Counted from the stretch's first letter, positions 45,107-54,373 are shown. The stretch: 64,000 bases of DNA from Candidatus Peregrinibacteria bacterium (GCA_016699755.1 CP065009.1:1054001-1118000); one strand, 5' to 3'. A program made the numbers and translations. The notes: a model not told the origin generated them from the letters alone.

Positions 45107-47110
45107 ATGTACAAAGATGATTCAATCATTTCCTCACTTTTCTCTTTGCTGAAAAAAGACTCTCGTTTTTGGAATGAAGAAAAAACGGAGCTGAATGAAA
45201 CGAAGCTCAAAGACCACGCCGACAAGCTCGATACTGAGCTTTTGGAGCTCCTTATGAATGATGAGACTATGAAAGAGCGGTTTTTTGTATCAGTGGGGAA
45301 AGCGTGGATTTTTAAGAATAATGATTTCAAATTTTTTCTTGAGGAAAATAGTCTTGATAACAGCTACACGCAATTTGAAAACAAAATCGGTCTCACGGCA
45401 GGAAATAAACTTTTGAGGGAGCGGAGTGAAGTGGTCCTGAATTTTCCGTATAAAGATTGCGTACTGGAAGGAGGACAAACGACCGAGGAGGGCATGGAAA
45501 CGGTGTTTGAGTATGATGAGAAGGCAGAAGACTTTTCTGAAACCAAAAAAAAGAGGAAGGAGATCTTTTTTAATGAGATTTTGGCGAGGGATGAAATTGA
45601 CCGACTGGAAGAGGCAAAGGCTTTGGTGAACTGGAAGAAATGGACCAAAGACGGGGAGGAAAAAGTGGAGAAATTGGAGAGAGATGAAGATGGAACGATA
45701 AAAGAAAATTTGATCATAAAAGGAAATAACCTTTTGGCGTTGCATAGCCTCAAAAAGCAATTTGCGGGCAAAGTAAAGCTGATTTATATTGATCCGCCGT
45801 ATAACACGGGAAACGATGGTTTTAAATACAACGATAATTTCAACCATTCCACTTGGCTGAGCTTTATGAAAAACAGGCTGGAATTGGCAAAAGAACTTTT
45901 GAGAAATGATGGTGTGATTTTTATTTCAATTGATGATAACGAACAAGCATATTTAAAAGTATTGATGGATGAGGTCTTCGGAAGAGAAAATTTTATAACA
46001 AATTTTATTTGGACAAGAAAGAAAAAAGGATCTTTCTTATCCAAAAAAATTAGGAAAATGACAGAGTTTATTGTTTGTTATACAAAAACTCCTAATAATT
46101 TTTCTTTTTATGGAGAAGATGCGTACTCTGACAAATGGCAACCCATAGTAAAAAGAACAAACTCTTTAAAAGAGTTGAAAATTCCACAAAATACAGTTTC
46201 TACTGTATTAAAAGATGGGATATATAAAAAAGGATTTCAAGGTACAACGGAAACGGGCATTGATTTTTTAAATAATTTTGAAGTGAGAGAAGGGGTGATT
46301 ATTACAAATTTAGACATAAAGGGAAGATTTGTCTGGACACAAGATTTTCTTAATGAGGAGATTAAAAATGGCTCAAGAATATCATTATCAAGTAAATTTG
46401 GTTTCAATGTTTTGAGATATAATCAATCAGAGAAAATAAAAACTCCTTCGACTCTTATTAATCAAGAAAATGGGGTCGGGACAAATGAAGATGCTACTCA
46501 AGAATTAGCAAAGATATTTGGTTCAGGGATTGGAGAAATGTTTGCTTATAATAAGCCAACTTCCCTTTTGAAATACATAATAAATATGCTTACATTTAAT
46601 GAAAAAAATGCGATTATTCTTGATTATCATGCTGGCTCTGGAACCACTGCTCATGCCGTTTTAGATCTGAATAAAGAGGATGGTGGAAATCGGCAATTTA
46701 TTTTAGTGGAACAAATGGACTATATTGAAACAGTGACGGTTCCACGAGTTGAAAAAGTAATAGAACAGCAAGGCGGTGGAAGTTTTGTGTATTGCGAGCT
46801 AAAAGAATGGAATGAAGAAGCAAAGCAGAAGATTTTGGCGTGTGGAAGCATAGAAGAGCTGGAAACGCTTTTTAAAGAGCTGTATGAGCGGTATTTCCTC
46901 AATTACACGGTTTCGGTGAAAAAATTCCGTGAAACGGTTCTTCCCGATCCTCGTTTTCGCTCTCTTCCGCTCAAACGGCAACAAGAAATGTTTTGCAAAA
47001 TGCTCGATCTCAATCAAATGTATGTTCCCGTTAGCGAACGAGAAGATGCTCTGTACAGCATTTCAAAAGAAGATTTGGAGGTGATGGAAGAGTTTTATGG
47101 AATTTTGTAA
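45107..47110 (+). CDS. mod: type III restriction-modification methyltransferase (Mod)
   Basis: 667 residues. Beta-class N6-adenine methyltransferase: DPPYNTGN at 229-236 (catalytic motif IV) precedes the SAM-binding AGSGTT near 509. The region between is the target-recognition domain and sets sequence specificity. The N-terminal 180 residues are charged and helical. It modifies host DNA at the recognition site and also guides the Res subunit. It is first gene of mod-BRO-res. The motifs are intact, so it is probably active. Confidence 0.92.
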   Translation: MYKDDSIISSLFSLLKKDSRFWNEEKTELNETKLKDHADKLDTELLELLMNDETMKERFFVSVGKAWIFKNNDFKFFLEENSLDNSYTQFENKIGLTAGNKLLRERSEVVLNFPYKDCVLEGGQTTEEGMETVFEYDEKAEDFSETKKKRKEIFFNEILARDEIDRLEEAKALVNWKKWTKDGEEKVEKLERDEDGTIKENLIIKGNNLLALHSLKKQFAGKVKLIYIDPPYNTGNDGFKYNDNFNHSTWLSFMKNRLELAKELLRNDGVIFISIDDNEQAYLKVLMDEVFGRENFITNFIWTRKKKGSFLSKKIRKMTEFIVCYTKTPNNFSFYGEDAYSDKWQPIVKRTNSLKELKIPQNTVSTVLKDGIYKKGFQGTTETGIDFLNNFEVREGVIITNLDIKGRFVWTQDFLNEEIKNGSRISLSSKFGFNVLRYNQSEKIKTPSTLINQENGVGTNEDATQELAKIFGSGIGEMFAYNKPTSLLKYIINMLTFNEKNAIILDYHAGSGTTAHAVLDLNKEDGGNRQFILVEQMDYIETVTVPRVEKVIEQQGGGSFVYCELKEWNEEAKQKILACGSIEELETLFKELYERYFLNYTVSVKKFRETVLPDPRFRSLPLKRQQEMFCKMLDLNQMYVPVSEREDALYSISKEDLEVMEEFYGIL

Positions 47111-47125
47111 TTTATTTTCTATGCC

Positions 47126-47935
47126 ATGAAAAATACTATGCTTACCCTCTTTGACTATAAAAATATAAAGGTTCGCACCGTCATAATAGACGGTGAAATT
47201 TGGTTTGTTGCGAAGGATATTTGTGATGTTTTAGAGCTTACGAATCCTACTGAGTCTATGCGTTCATTGTCGGATAAAATGAAAATGACACTGGAGGGAA
47301 AAGAAAGCATCCTCAGTATTACTGAGGATCCTAATGCCGTGAGAATTTCGCTTATTTCAGAGCCAGGGCTTTATAAACTTGTTTTTAAGTCTCGAAAGCC
47401 AGAAGCAGAAAAGTTTAGTGATTGGGTGGTGGGAGAAGTCTTGCCAACTATCCGAAAAACAGGAAGCTATGGCACGACAAAAGCCCTCAGTCCTATGATG
47501 ATGCGGTTTAGTTTGAACTCAAAACAAAACAGTACTTTGGGGTATTGGTCCATGCTCAATAAAATGGTGGAGCTTTTTGCTCTTCCGCTCGAACACAACG
47601 GCTTTGAGATACCTGAAAATGTTATTCCAGATATTAGTACCGGACAGCTTTTTAGTAAGTATTTGAAAGAAAAAGGGCATGATCCAGAAAGAATATGCAA
47701 AACCTATACGCATATTTATCCAGATGGAAGACAAATCCCCGGGGTGCGACAATATCCTGATTCTTTGTATCCTCTTTTTACCGAATGGTTCCAAAAAGAC
47801 TGGCTTCAAAAAAGATGTGCAAAATATATTATCGACAGAACAGATGATTATATTCTTCCCTATTTACAGAATACCTTTCCGAATATGATTGAGTACAAAG
47901 AGCTGAAAAAACTCAAAAAAGATAATACGAAATAA
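47126..47935 (+). CDS. BRO-N domain protein inside the type III operon
   Basis: 269 residues. Residues 1 to about 115 form a BRO N-terminal domain (IDGEIWFVAKDICDVLEL, ISEPGLYKLVFKSRKPEAEK, FSDWVVGEVLPTIRKTGSYG), a DNA-binding domain common in phage and mobile-element regulators. The C-terminal 150 residues (KTYTHIYPDGRQIPGVRQYP, WFQKDWLQKRCAKYI) match nothing I recognise. It sits 15 bases after mod and about 20 before res, in the same direction, so it is part of the operon. A regulator or modulator of the system is inferred from position only. Confidence 0.85.
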   Translation: MKNTMLTLFDYKNIKVRTVIIDGEIWFVAKDICDVLELTNPTESMRSLSDKMKMTLEGKESILSITEDPNAVRISLISEPGLYKLVFKSRKPEAEKFSDWVVGEVLPTIRKTGSYGTTKALSPMMMRFSLNSKQNSTLGYWSMLNKMVELFALPLEHNGFEIPENVIPDISTGQLFSKYLKEKGHDPERICKTYTHIYPDGRQIPGVRQYPDSLYPLFTEWFQKDWLQKRCAKYIIDRTDDYILPYLQNTFPNMIEYKELKKLKKDNTK

Positions 47936-47955
47936 TTTTGTTTTCCTCCTTTCTC

Positions 47956-50745
47956 ATGACCGACCAAAAATACCTCTTTGATTTAGTACTGGAAAACACG
48001 GGAAGGCGAGTCCTTTCCAAAATTGAAGTCCCCGAATATATCACGCAAAATTTGCGTTTCCCTCTTTGGGATTGGCAAAAAGAAGCTCTTCAATATTTTT
48101 TGGCGTTTGATGATCCAGAATTTGAGTATGAAAAGCCACTGAATGATCCGAGCCACCTTCTCTTCAATATGGCAACAGGGACAGGGAAAACGCTTCTTAT
48201 GGCGTGTTTGATGCTGTATTACTACCAAAAAGGACACCGAAACTTTCTCTTCTTTGTAAACCAAAATAATATTGTCGATAAAACAGAAAATAATTTTTGC
48301 GATCCGAACCATAACAAATACCTCTTTGCGGAAAATATTGTTCTGGATGGAAAGACCGTAAAGATAAAAAAAGTGGAAACCTTCTCGGATAATAGTGATG
48401 ACATACAAATAAAATTTACTTCGATTCACAAGCTTCACAATGATATTTACACGGTCCGAGAAAATGCCGTGTACCTCGAAGATCTCCAAAATAAAGATAT
48501 TGTCATGCTGGCAGATGAAGCACACCATTTGAACGCTGACACGAAGAAAAAGAAAAATGAAGCGGAAGAGCTTGGACTTGAATTTATGGAAGAACTCAAA
48601 GAGGGGGCTTCTCAAAAGGATATTGAAAAAAGCTGGGAAAATACGGTGATGAACAAGATTTTGAAAAAAGGGAGAACAATACAAGAAAAGAAAAACAACA
48701 ATGTACTTCTGGAATTTACGGCGACGGTTCCAAAAGATGAGAGCGTACAAGAAAAGTACCGAGAGAAAACCATTTTCAAATTTGATTTAGAGGCATTTTT
48801 AAAAGCCGGATATACCAAAGAAATAAACCTTATTTCTTCCTCTTTTGATAAAAAAAGAAGAATTGTACAAGCCCTTCTTTTTCATTGGTATAGGCACAAA
48901 ATTGCCCTCAAAAACAGTATCCCCAATTTCAAACCCGTTATTCTCTTTCGGAGCAAAACCATTGCCGAATCAGAAGCGGACTATCAAGAGTTTTTGGATA
49001 TTATTGAAAATCTTACTTCAAAAGATTTTGATTTTCTTTTGAGCATAGAAGAGAAAATCACCGAAGGAAAAGAAATCTATCAAAAAGGGCAAAGCCGCAT
49101 TCAGGGAATTGTATCTTTCTTGGAAAAAAATGATATTTCCTTTCAAGAAGTTATTGAGTTTTTGCAGTATAACTTTTCAGAAAAACACTGCATTATTACC
49201 AACTCAAAAGACAAGGGGGCAAAAGGACCAAGAGGAGCAGATAAAACAACGCCAGAACAAGACAAGCTTCTTAATAGCCTCGAAGACAAAAACAACCATA
49301 TACGGGCAATTTTCACCGTCCAAAGGCTTACTGAAGGATGGGATGTGCTCAATCTTTACGATATTGTGAGGCTTTATACAGGGCGAGATGAGGGAAAAGA
49401 AGCTTCAGGAAAAAGAAAAGCAGGAAGTTCAACCACTTCCGAAGTGCAACTCATTGGGCGAGGGGTACGATACTTTCCTTTTGCGTATAATGACCACGAC
49501 AAACGAAAACGAAAATTTGATGGAGATTTAGAGCATGAAATGCGAATACTGGAAGAGCTCTATTTTCATAGTGATAATGATGAACGGTATATTGATGAAC
49601 TCAAAAGGGCATTGAAAGAACAAAAACTCATTCAGGATAATAAAAAGATTAAAACCTTTTCTTTAAAATCTTTTTTTCAGGAAAGTGATTTTTACAAAGA
49701 AATAAAAATTTTTGTGAATGAAAAGCTCGAAAATCCAAAAAGAAAGAAAAAAACATTGGAAGAAATACAAGCAGACTGGGAGTTTTCTCACGCTATAAAA
49801 AAAGAAAGAACAAAAGAAGAACAGGTGGGAATTGGAGATAAAGATAAAAAAGATAAAACACTCTATAAAAGCGAAATGCAAGAAGGAAAGACAGAAAAAA
49901 AATATCTTTCTGACTTTGAAAGACACCTTGTTTTGAAAGCCCTTCATGCACACGGAAGAAAAGCAGGCTCCCTTTTATCTTTTGAAAGACTCAAAGAGGA
50001 GCTCGATATACAAAGCAAAGAAGAAATACTCAAAAAAGAGCTTTTTGGTGGTCTTTCTTTGAATGTGATACTCCCCAAAGGAGAAGCGTGGGAAAATGTC
50101 TCAGGAGGGCAAAAAATAAGTATTTTGCTTGCCTTCTTTGGGCAAGTAGAAAATGAAATGAAGGCATTTTCACGCCCTCATATCGGAAGCGAGTTTTTTC
50201 CCGAAAAACTCAGTACATTTTTTGAAGAACCAAAAGAAAAAAGCATTCTGGAAGAAGATGAGAACAAGAGACTTGAAGAAGAGCTTTTGCAAAAAAATTG
50301 GTATGTATTGAACGGCTTTCATGGAACGGGTGAAGAAATAAATCTGATTAATTCCCTAAAAAACCATATGGGGAACTTGGAAGAGAAATATGAAGAAGTG
50401 TATCTCCTCAGAAATGAGGAAGTATATAAAATCTTTTCTTTTGAAGATGGAAAGGGCTTTCAGCCAGACTTTTTACTCTTCCTCAAGACCAAAGAAAAAA
50501 AGCTCTCTTATCAAATTTTTATAGAACCAAAAGGAGGACAATTTTCCGACAATGAAGGAGGCTTTCAAAATTCAAAAGAAGGATGGAAAGAACAGTTTTT
50601 ACAAAAAATCTCTGAAAAGTACGGAAAAGAAAATATTTTGAAAGAAGAAGGGAAGGACTATCTGCTTTTTGGGCTTCCTTTGTATAACGAAAAGCAGAAG
50701 GGGGGTTTTGAGAAAGAATTTTCTTCATTGTACGAGAAAGAATGA
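47956..50745 (+). CDS. res: type III restriction endonuclease subunit (Res)
   Basis: 929 residues from ATG 47956. Superfamily-2 helicase core: Walker A ATGTGKT (73-79), DEAH (187-190), later VQRLTEGWDVLNLYDIVRLY and LIGRGVRYFPF. The C-terminus has the PD-(D/E)XK nuclease elements PDFLLFLKTKEK and FIEPKGG near 836-860. It cleaves unmodified DNA together with Mod after ATP-driven communication between two sites. A TTG at 47938 is an alternative start. Its stop overlaps the next start by ATGA. Motifs are intact. Confidence 0.92.
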   Translation: MTDQKYLFDLVLENTGRRVLSKIEVPEYITQNLRFPLWDWQKEALQYFLAFDDPEFEYEKPLNDPSHLLFNMATGTGKTLLMACLMLYYYQKGHRNFLFFVNQNNIVDKTENNFCDPNHNKYLFAENIVLDGKTVKIKKVETFSDNSDDIQIKFTSIHKLHNDIYTVRENAVYLEDLQNKDIVMLADEAHHLNADTKKKKNEAEELGLEFMEELKEGASQKDIEKSWENTVMNKILKKGRTIQEKKNNNVLLEFTATVPKDESVQEKYREKTIFKFDLEAFLKAGYTKEINLISSSFDKKRRIVQALLFHWYRHKIALKNSIPNFKPVILFRSKTIAESEADYQEFLDIIENLTSKDFDFLLSIEEKITEGKEIYQKGQSRIQGIVSFLEKNDISFQEVIEFLQYNFSEKHCIITNSKDKGAKGPRGADKTTPEQDKLLNSLEDKNNHIRAIFTVQRLTEGWDVLNLYDIVRLYTGRDEGKEASGKRKAGSSTTSEVQLIGRGVRYFPFAYNDHDKRKRKFDGDLEHEMRILEELYFHSDNDERYIDELKRALKEQKLIQDNKKIKTFSLKSFFQESDFYKEIKIFVNEKLENPKRKKKTLEEIQADWEFSHAIKKERTKEEQVGIGDKDKKDKTLYKSEMQEGKTEKKYLSDFERHLVLKALHAHGRKAGSLLSFERLKEELDIQSKEEILKKELFGGLSLNVILPKGEAWENVSGGQKISILLAFFGQVENEMKAFSRPHIGSEFFPEKLSTFFEEPKEKSILEEDENKRLEEELLQKNWYVLNGFHGTGEEINLINSLKNHMGNLEEKYEEVYLLRNEEVYKIFSFEDGKGFQPDFLLFLKTKEKKLSYQIFIEPKGGQFSDNEGGFQNSKEGWKEQFLQKISEKYGKENILKEEGKDYLLFGLPLYNEKQKGGFEKEFSSLYEKE

Positions 50746-51227
50746 GCTGGCAAAGAGTTACGCTTTTGGCATTTTTTAAAGAAAACCTCTCAAAGGCTTT
50801 GTTTGTTCTTTTATTTTCGGGGATAAGCCTCCTTTGGTATTTCTTTTCAGGAGAACCCTTTGAGTGGAAAGAAATTGAGGTTGTTGATGCTCTGGAATGG
50901 CAACGCCTTTTGTATAGTGCATTGACCTTTGTTTCTCTTGGAGCATTTTTATATTGGATCAAGTTTTATAAATTATTGCATTTTCTCTTTGTAGAAATAC
51001 TTGGAGATTTTAGGGCATACAAAGAGATTAAAGGTATTATTTGGGGAGGATTACTTCTTTTGATGTATTTTAAAATTGTTCCTTGGTGTGTGGGAATAAT
51101 AAACGAAGGAATTTCTTTTTTGTATAATATTACGGCTTTTGTGCTGTATTTATTCCCTCCTCTGGGTATTTCTCTGATACTTTTTGGAGGATTTTTTCTT
51201 ATCAGAAAACGGAAGAATCCCAAATGA
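50742..51227 (+). CDS. membrane protein coupled to res
   Basis: 161 residues with four hydrophobic segments (LFVLLFSGISLLWYFF, LLYSALTFVSLGAFLYWI, IIWGGLLLLMYFKIV, ALFVLYLFPP-type near the C-terminus) and a short basic end. ATGA overlap with res and four-base overlap with the next gene show tight co-translation. No family is recognised. Such coupling to a cytoplasmic restriction enzyme is unusual. Confidence 0.7.
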   Translation: MSWQRVTLLAFFKENLSKALFVLLFSGISLLWYFFSGEPFEWKEIEVVDALEWQRLLYSALTFVSLGAFLYWIKFYKLLHFLFVEILGDFRAYKEIKGIIWGGLLLLMYFKIVPWCVGIINEGISFLYNITAFVLYLFPPLGISLILFGGFFLIRKRKNPK

Positions 51228-52372
51228 TTTCGGTTTCAAAAATGACCAACTTTCAAATAGAACTGGCAGAGCCCGAAAAACTCTTTCTTGTGTATTACGC
51301 GCTTTTTTACCACAAAAAAAAGGATTGGAAAGAAAGGCTCAAAAGAAAATATGTTTTTCTTGATGTAGGAGCGAGGGCGTGTTTGGAGGATAAGGAAATA
51401 AAACAAAGCCTCAATGATTTCTATGAAGAAGAAATCCTGACTTCTTTTTATATTTGGGACTACAAAATAGAAAAGAAGGAAGATAAAGAAGAAAATATTG
51501 ATAAACTCTTTTTTTTCGGAAAAGAAAAACCAAAATAACTCCCAAAAGATATAGGATTTCTCAAAGAATTTCCTGATATTGGAGGGTGGAATAGTGATTT
51601 TCAGTATTATGACATTCTGGCAGAGGTCAACGAAAAAAAAGCAGATCAATATATTTCTGAATATCTCGAAAAGTGGGAAAAGAACGATTTGTATTTCATA
51701 GAATACAATATTTTACGAAGAGAAAAACAAATGGAAATAGTTGTGAAAGATATTTTTTCCATCATAAAAGATCATTCTCATACAAACTTTCTCATTCATG
51801 AACCAAAAGAAGAAAAAATAAAAAATGAAATAGATTTTGTCGCTACTGTTCTTTATCTGGAGAGTATTGGAGATATTGAAATAACAGGTTTTTTCTCAAA
51901 AGATGTTTATTTTGCTTCTCGTGACAAAGAAGAAATTCATTTCCGTATTTCCCTTACAGAAAAATTCTTTGAAGACTTTACTTACAGCAAAAAAACAGGA
52001 TTTGTACATTTTGATTTCAGGGAACTCACCACAAAAGAAAAGCATAAAAAAATATTCTTTGATCCTCCCTTTCGGCTTTGGACACCGAAAGCAGAATACC
52101 GAATGAACAAGGGAAAATTTCCCTATGAACTCATGAGTGTTTCCTTTGATGACATGGCAATAAAAAGCGTTCAAATAGAGGATTTGAAGGCATTGATGAA
52201 AGTGGAGGAAAAAGAGATTCAAAAAGGAATTGAGAATTTCAGAGCAACACTTCGAGAAAAATTTTCTTTCCCTACAAATGAACTCTTTTTCTCGGTACAA
52301 GATGGAGAAATAACCCTAAATCCAAAAATATTCAAAAAAAGGGAAAAAAAGGAAGAAAAAGGAGGGGAATAG
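51224..52372 (+). pseudogene. gene of unknown function interrupted by one in-frame stop
   Basis: A single frame of 382 codons is broken only by TAA at 51536-51538. The first part (104 residues, EPEKLFLVYYALFYHKKKDW) and the continuation after the stop (LPKDIGFLKEFPDIGGWNSD, then 200 more residues to TAG 52372) are both protein-like and of the same charged, helical character. The second part could be re-initiated at TTG 51689 or ATG 51731. It may be a nonsense mutation, a read error or recoding. No family is recognised. It starts within the stop of the membrane protein gene (ATGA). Confidence 0.6.
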
Positions 52373-52410
52373 GAGTATTCTTAGGAAAGCCCCTCTGGAA
52401 GAATAGGGGC

Positions 52411-52566
52411 ATGGAAACGGAGATAACGAGAATAAAAACGGCATTTAGTGACTTTGAGTTTTTTTGCCATTACCCTGAAGAAAACCCAAGGGGGGCAGAA
52501 AAGGACATTACAGGTGTTCTTTCTCATATTGGCGTTTTTGATACTTTGAAAAAATATCAAGATTGA
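52411..52566 (+). CDS. 51-residue ORF upstream of the integrase
   Basis: METEITRIKTAFSDFEFFCH then YPEENPRGAEKDITGVLSH and a KKYQD end; TGA at 52564-52566. It reads as a compact natural small protein and lies 32 bases before the integrase ATG in the same direction. It might be an excisionase or directionality factor by position, but no similarity supports this. Confidence 0.45.
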   Translation: METEITRIKTAFSDFEFFCHYPEENPRGAEKDITGVLSHIGVFDTLKKYQD

Positions 52567-52598
52567 TACCAAAATTTATTTGGGTTACAGTTGGCTCA

Positions 52599-54269
52599 AT
52601 GAAAGAATTTCCAAGTGAAAACAGCGAAAAAAGAAGAGTTGCTATTTATATTCGTGTCTCAACTGCTGAACAAAAAATAGATGGATACAGCCTTGAGGCA
52701 CAACAGAAAAAACTTCTTGATTATGTAAACAATAACACTGCGCTCAATCTCACAACAAAAGAGGAGTGGATTTTTACGGATACTCACACGGGAAGTGATC
52801 TGATGCGCCCACAACTGGAAAAACTTCGGGCAGGAGTTCGAGAAAGGAAATTTGACGCGGTTTTGGTTTGGAAAATTGATCGCCTTTCTCGGAGTCTCAA
52901 GCATCTCCTCATGATGTTTGAAGAAATGGAAAAGCATGATGTGAGTTTTGTATCGGTTCAGGAGAACATTGATTTCAAGGGTCCTATTGGCAAATTGATT
53001 TTTCAGATATTCGGAGCTATTGCCCAATTTGAACGCGAACTCATAAAGGGAAGAACGCAAATGGGAAAGATCGCTTCGGCAGAAATGGGGAACTATACAG
53101 GAAATGCTATTCCGTATGGATATGAAGCCGTAAAGAATAAAAGCGGAAAAGGAAAGCGTCTCAAGATTATTCCACAAGAAAAAAAGTGGGTCGAAAAGAT
53201 GTACGAATGGTCAATTTATGAAGAAATGGGTCTTGGGCAAATTACCAATCGACTCAATACACTTGCAGTTCCAAGAGGAAATCAAACAAAAGGAAAAGGG
53301 GGTCTTTGGACAGAAAAGATGATTAGAAATATTCTCTCCAATCCAATATACAGAGGGGAATTTGTGGCAAACAAAAAAGATGAAAACGGAAGAATGCTTC
53401 CCGAGGATAAATGGACAGTAGTGGAGATTCCTTCTTGTGTTTCTGAATTTACCTTTCAACAAGCTCAGAATGCTCGTAGCGAACGAAAAGGAAGCGGATC
53501 AGGGACAGACTACCTTTTGAGCGGAAAAATCAAAGACATGAGCCTTGAAAAGCCAAAATCATTTGTTGGAAAAAAACGCTCTGACAACGCCTATTCTTAC
53601 GCCAGAAAGCAATTCAAAGGAAAAGATGGAACGCATCACTCTGTTTTTGAGATTCCTGCCAAGCAGATTGAAGAATATGTTTGGGGAAAGATTATGGAAG
53701 CCATGAAAAATCCAGAAATCTTTATAAAAACCTACCTTTCTCAGGAATATTCTCAAAAAACCAATATTCTCCAAATCGAAGAAGAAATTGCACTCCTGCG
53801 AGAAAAGAAAATGAATTTGGAAATGAATATCGCCAGAATTGAAAACGCCTTTGAAAACGGAAGCTATTCAGAGGAAAAGATGGCAAAAAGAATTATGGAG
53901 AAAGAAGAAGAAATGAGCCGAATTGAAGAGGAGATACAAGAAAGGGAAGACAGGCTTATTTTTTTGAGTTCTCTTGATATTGAAGTGAAAAAGCTCAAAA
54001 GCGCATCAGAAGAAGTAAAATACCGGTTGGAAAACCTGACCCCAAAGCAAAAGAAAATTCTTTGTCATTTGTTTGTGGATCGAATTGAAATGAACCGAAC
54101 ACGAGAAGAGTCCAAATGGAAAGTGAGTGCAGAAATCTTTTTTCGGTTCAACCCTCAGAAGTTTGTGAATGGGCAGGAGGGGGATAGAATCGGAAAAGGG
54201 CTTGAGCAAAACAAAAAAAAGACCTCTTCGGAAGAAAAAGTCTTGAATGGTGGCCGGGGGCAGAATTGA
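52599..54269 (+). CDS. large serine recombinase (integrase)
   Basis: 556 residues from ATG 52599. Resolvase domain with nucleophile Ser21 (AIYIRVSTAEQ), DGYSLEAQQKKL, VWKIDRLSRSLKHLL and FERELIKGR; then the recombinase domain (GLGQITNRLNTLAVPRGNQT, MIRNILSNPIYRGEFVA) and a long coiled coil (about 390-480). The cysteines of the usual zinc ribbon are missing from the segment near 305-345. The last 17 codons cross the right attachment repeat into tRNA-Phe, giving an accidental end (GGRGQN). In the circular form the frame would extend by 73 residues instead, to about 624. Catalyses integration of the element. Confidence 0.9.
   Translation: MKEFPSENSEKRRVAIYIRVSTAEQKIDGYSLEAQQKKLLDYVNNNTALNLTTKEEWIFTDTHTGSDLMRPQLEKLRAGVRERKFDAVLVWKIDRLSRSLKHLLMMFEEMEKHDVSFVSVQENIDFKGPIGKLIFQIFGAIAQFERELIKGRTQMGKIASAEMGNYTGNAIPYGYEAVKNKSGKGKRLKIIPQEKKWVEKMYEWSIYEEMGLGQITNRLNTLAVPRGNQTKGKGGLWTEKMIRNILSNPIYRGEFVANKKDENGRMLPEDKWTVVEIPSCVSEFTFQQAQNARSERKGSGSGTDYLLSGKIKDMSLEKPKSFVGKKRSDNAYSYARKQFKGKDGTHHSVFEIPAKQIEEYVWGKIMEAMKNPEIFIKTYLSQEYSQKTNILQIEEEIALLREKKMNLEMNIARIENAFENGSYSEEKMAKRIMEKEEEMSRIEEEIQEREDRLIFLSSLDIEVKKLKSASEEVKYRLENLTPKQKKILCHLFVDRIEMNRTREESKWKVSAEIFFRFNPQKFVNGQEGDRIGKGLEQNKKKTSSEEKVLNGGRGQN
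54215..54251. repeat. right attachment-site repeat and tRNA-Phe terminator
   Basis: Second copy of the 37-bp repeat. Read on the minus strand it starts with the last ACCA of tRNA-Phe and contains the AAGAC...GTCTTTTTT hairpin that ends its transcript. It overlaps the 3' end of the integrase frame. Confidence 0.9.
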
Positions 54270-54322
54270 ACTGCCGACACGTGGATTTTCAGTCCACTGC
54301 TCTACCACTGAGCTACCCGGCC
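54248..54322 (-). tRNA. tRNA-Phe (anticodon GAA)
   Basis: Acceptor GGCCGGG/CCCGGCC, D-stem GCTC/GAGC, anticodon stem GTGGA/TCCAC with loop CTGAAAA, T-arm GGCAG-TTCAATT-CTGCC, encoded CCA. It is intact despite serving as the integration site. Confidence 0.96.
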
Positions 54323-54373
54323 TCACAAAAAAATACTGAGCTATTCTTCCTCTTTTTTTCCGCCTTGGCAAGA

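Larger units (their letters stand above)
43842..54251. mobile_element. serine-integrase element at tRNA-Phe carrying type III restriction-modification
   Basis: A 37-bp perfect direct repeat at 43842-43878 and 54215-54251 bounds about 10.4 kb. The right copy includes the last bases (ACCA) of tRNA-Phe and its terminator hairpin, so insertion copied the tRNA end and kept the tRNA whole. Contents in order: C-terminal extension of the integrase frame, zinc-ribbon protein, control region with two dyads, mod, BRO-domain gene, res, membrane protein, interrupted gene, 51-residue ORF, serine integrase next to the right end. There are no plasmid replication, conjugation or phage structural genes, so it is an integrative island that would need help to move between cells. 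Confidence 0.88.
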
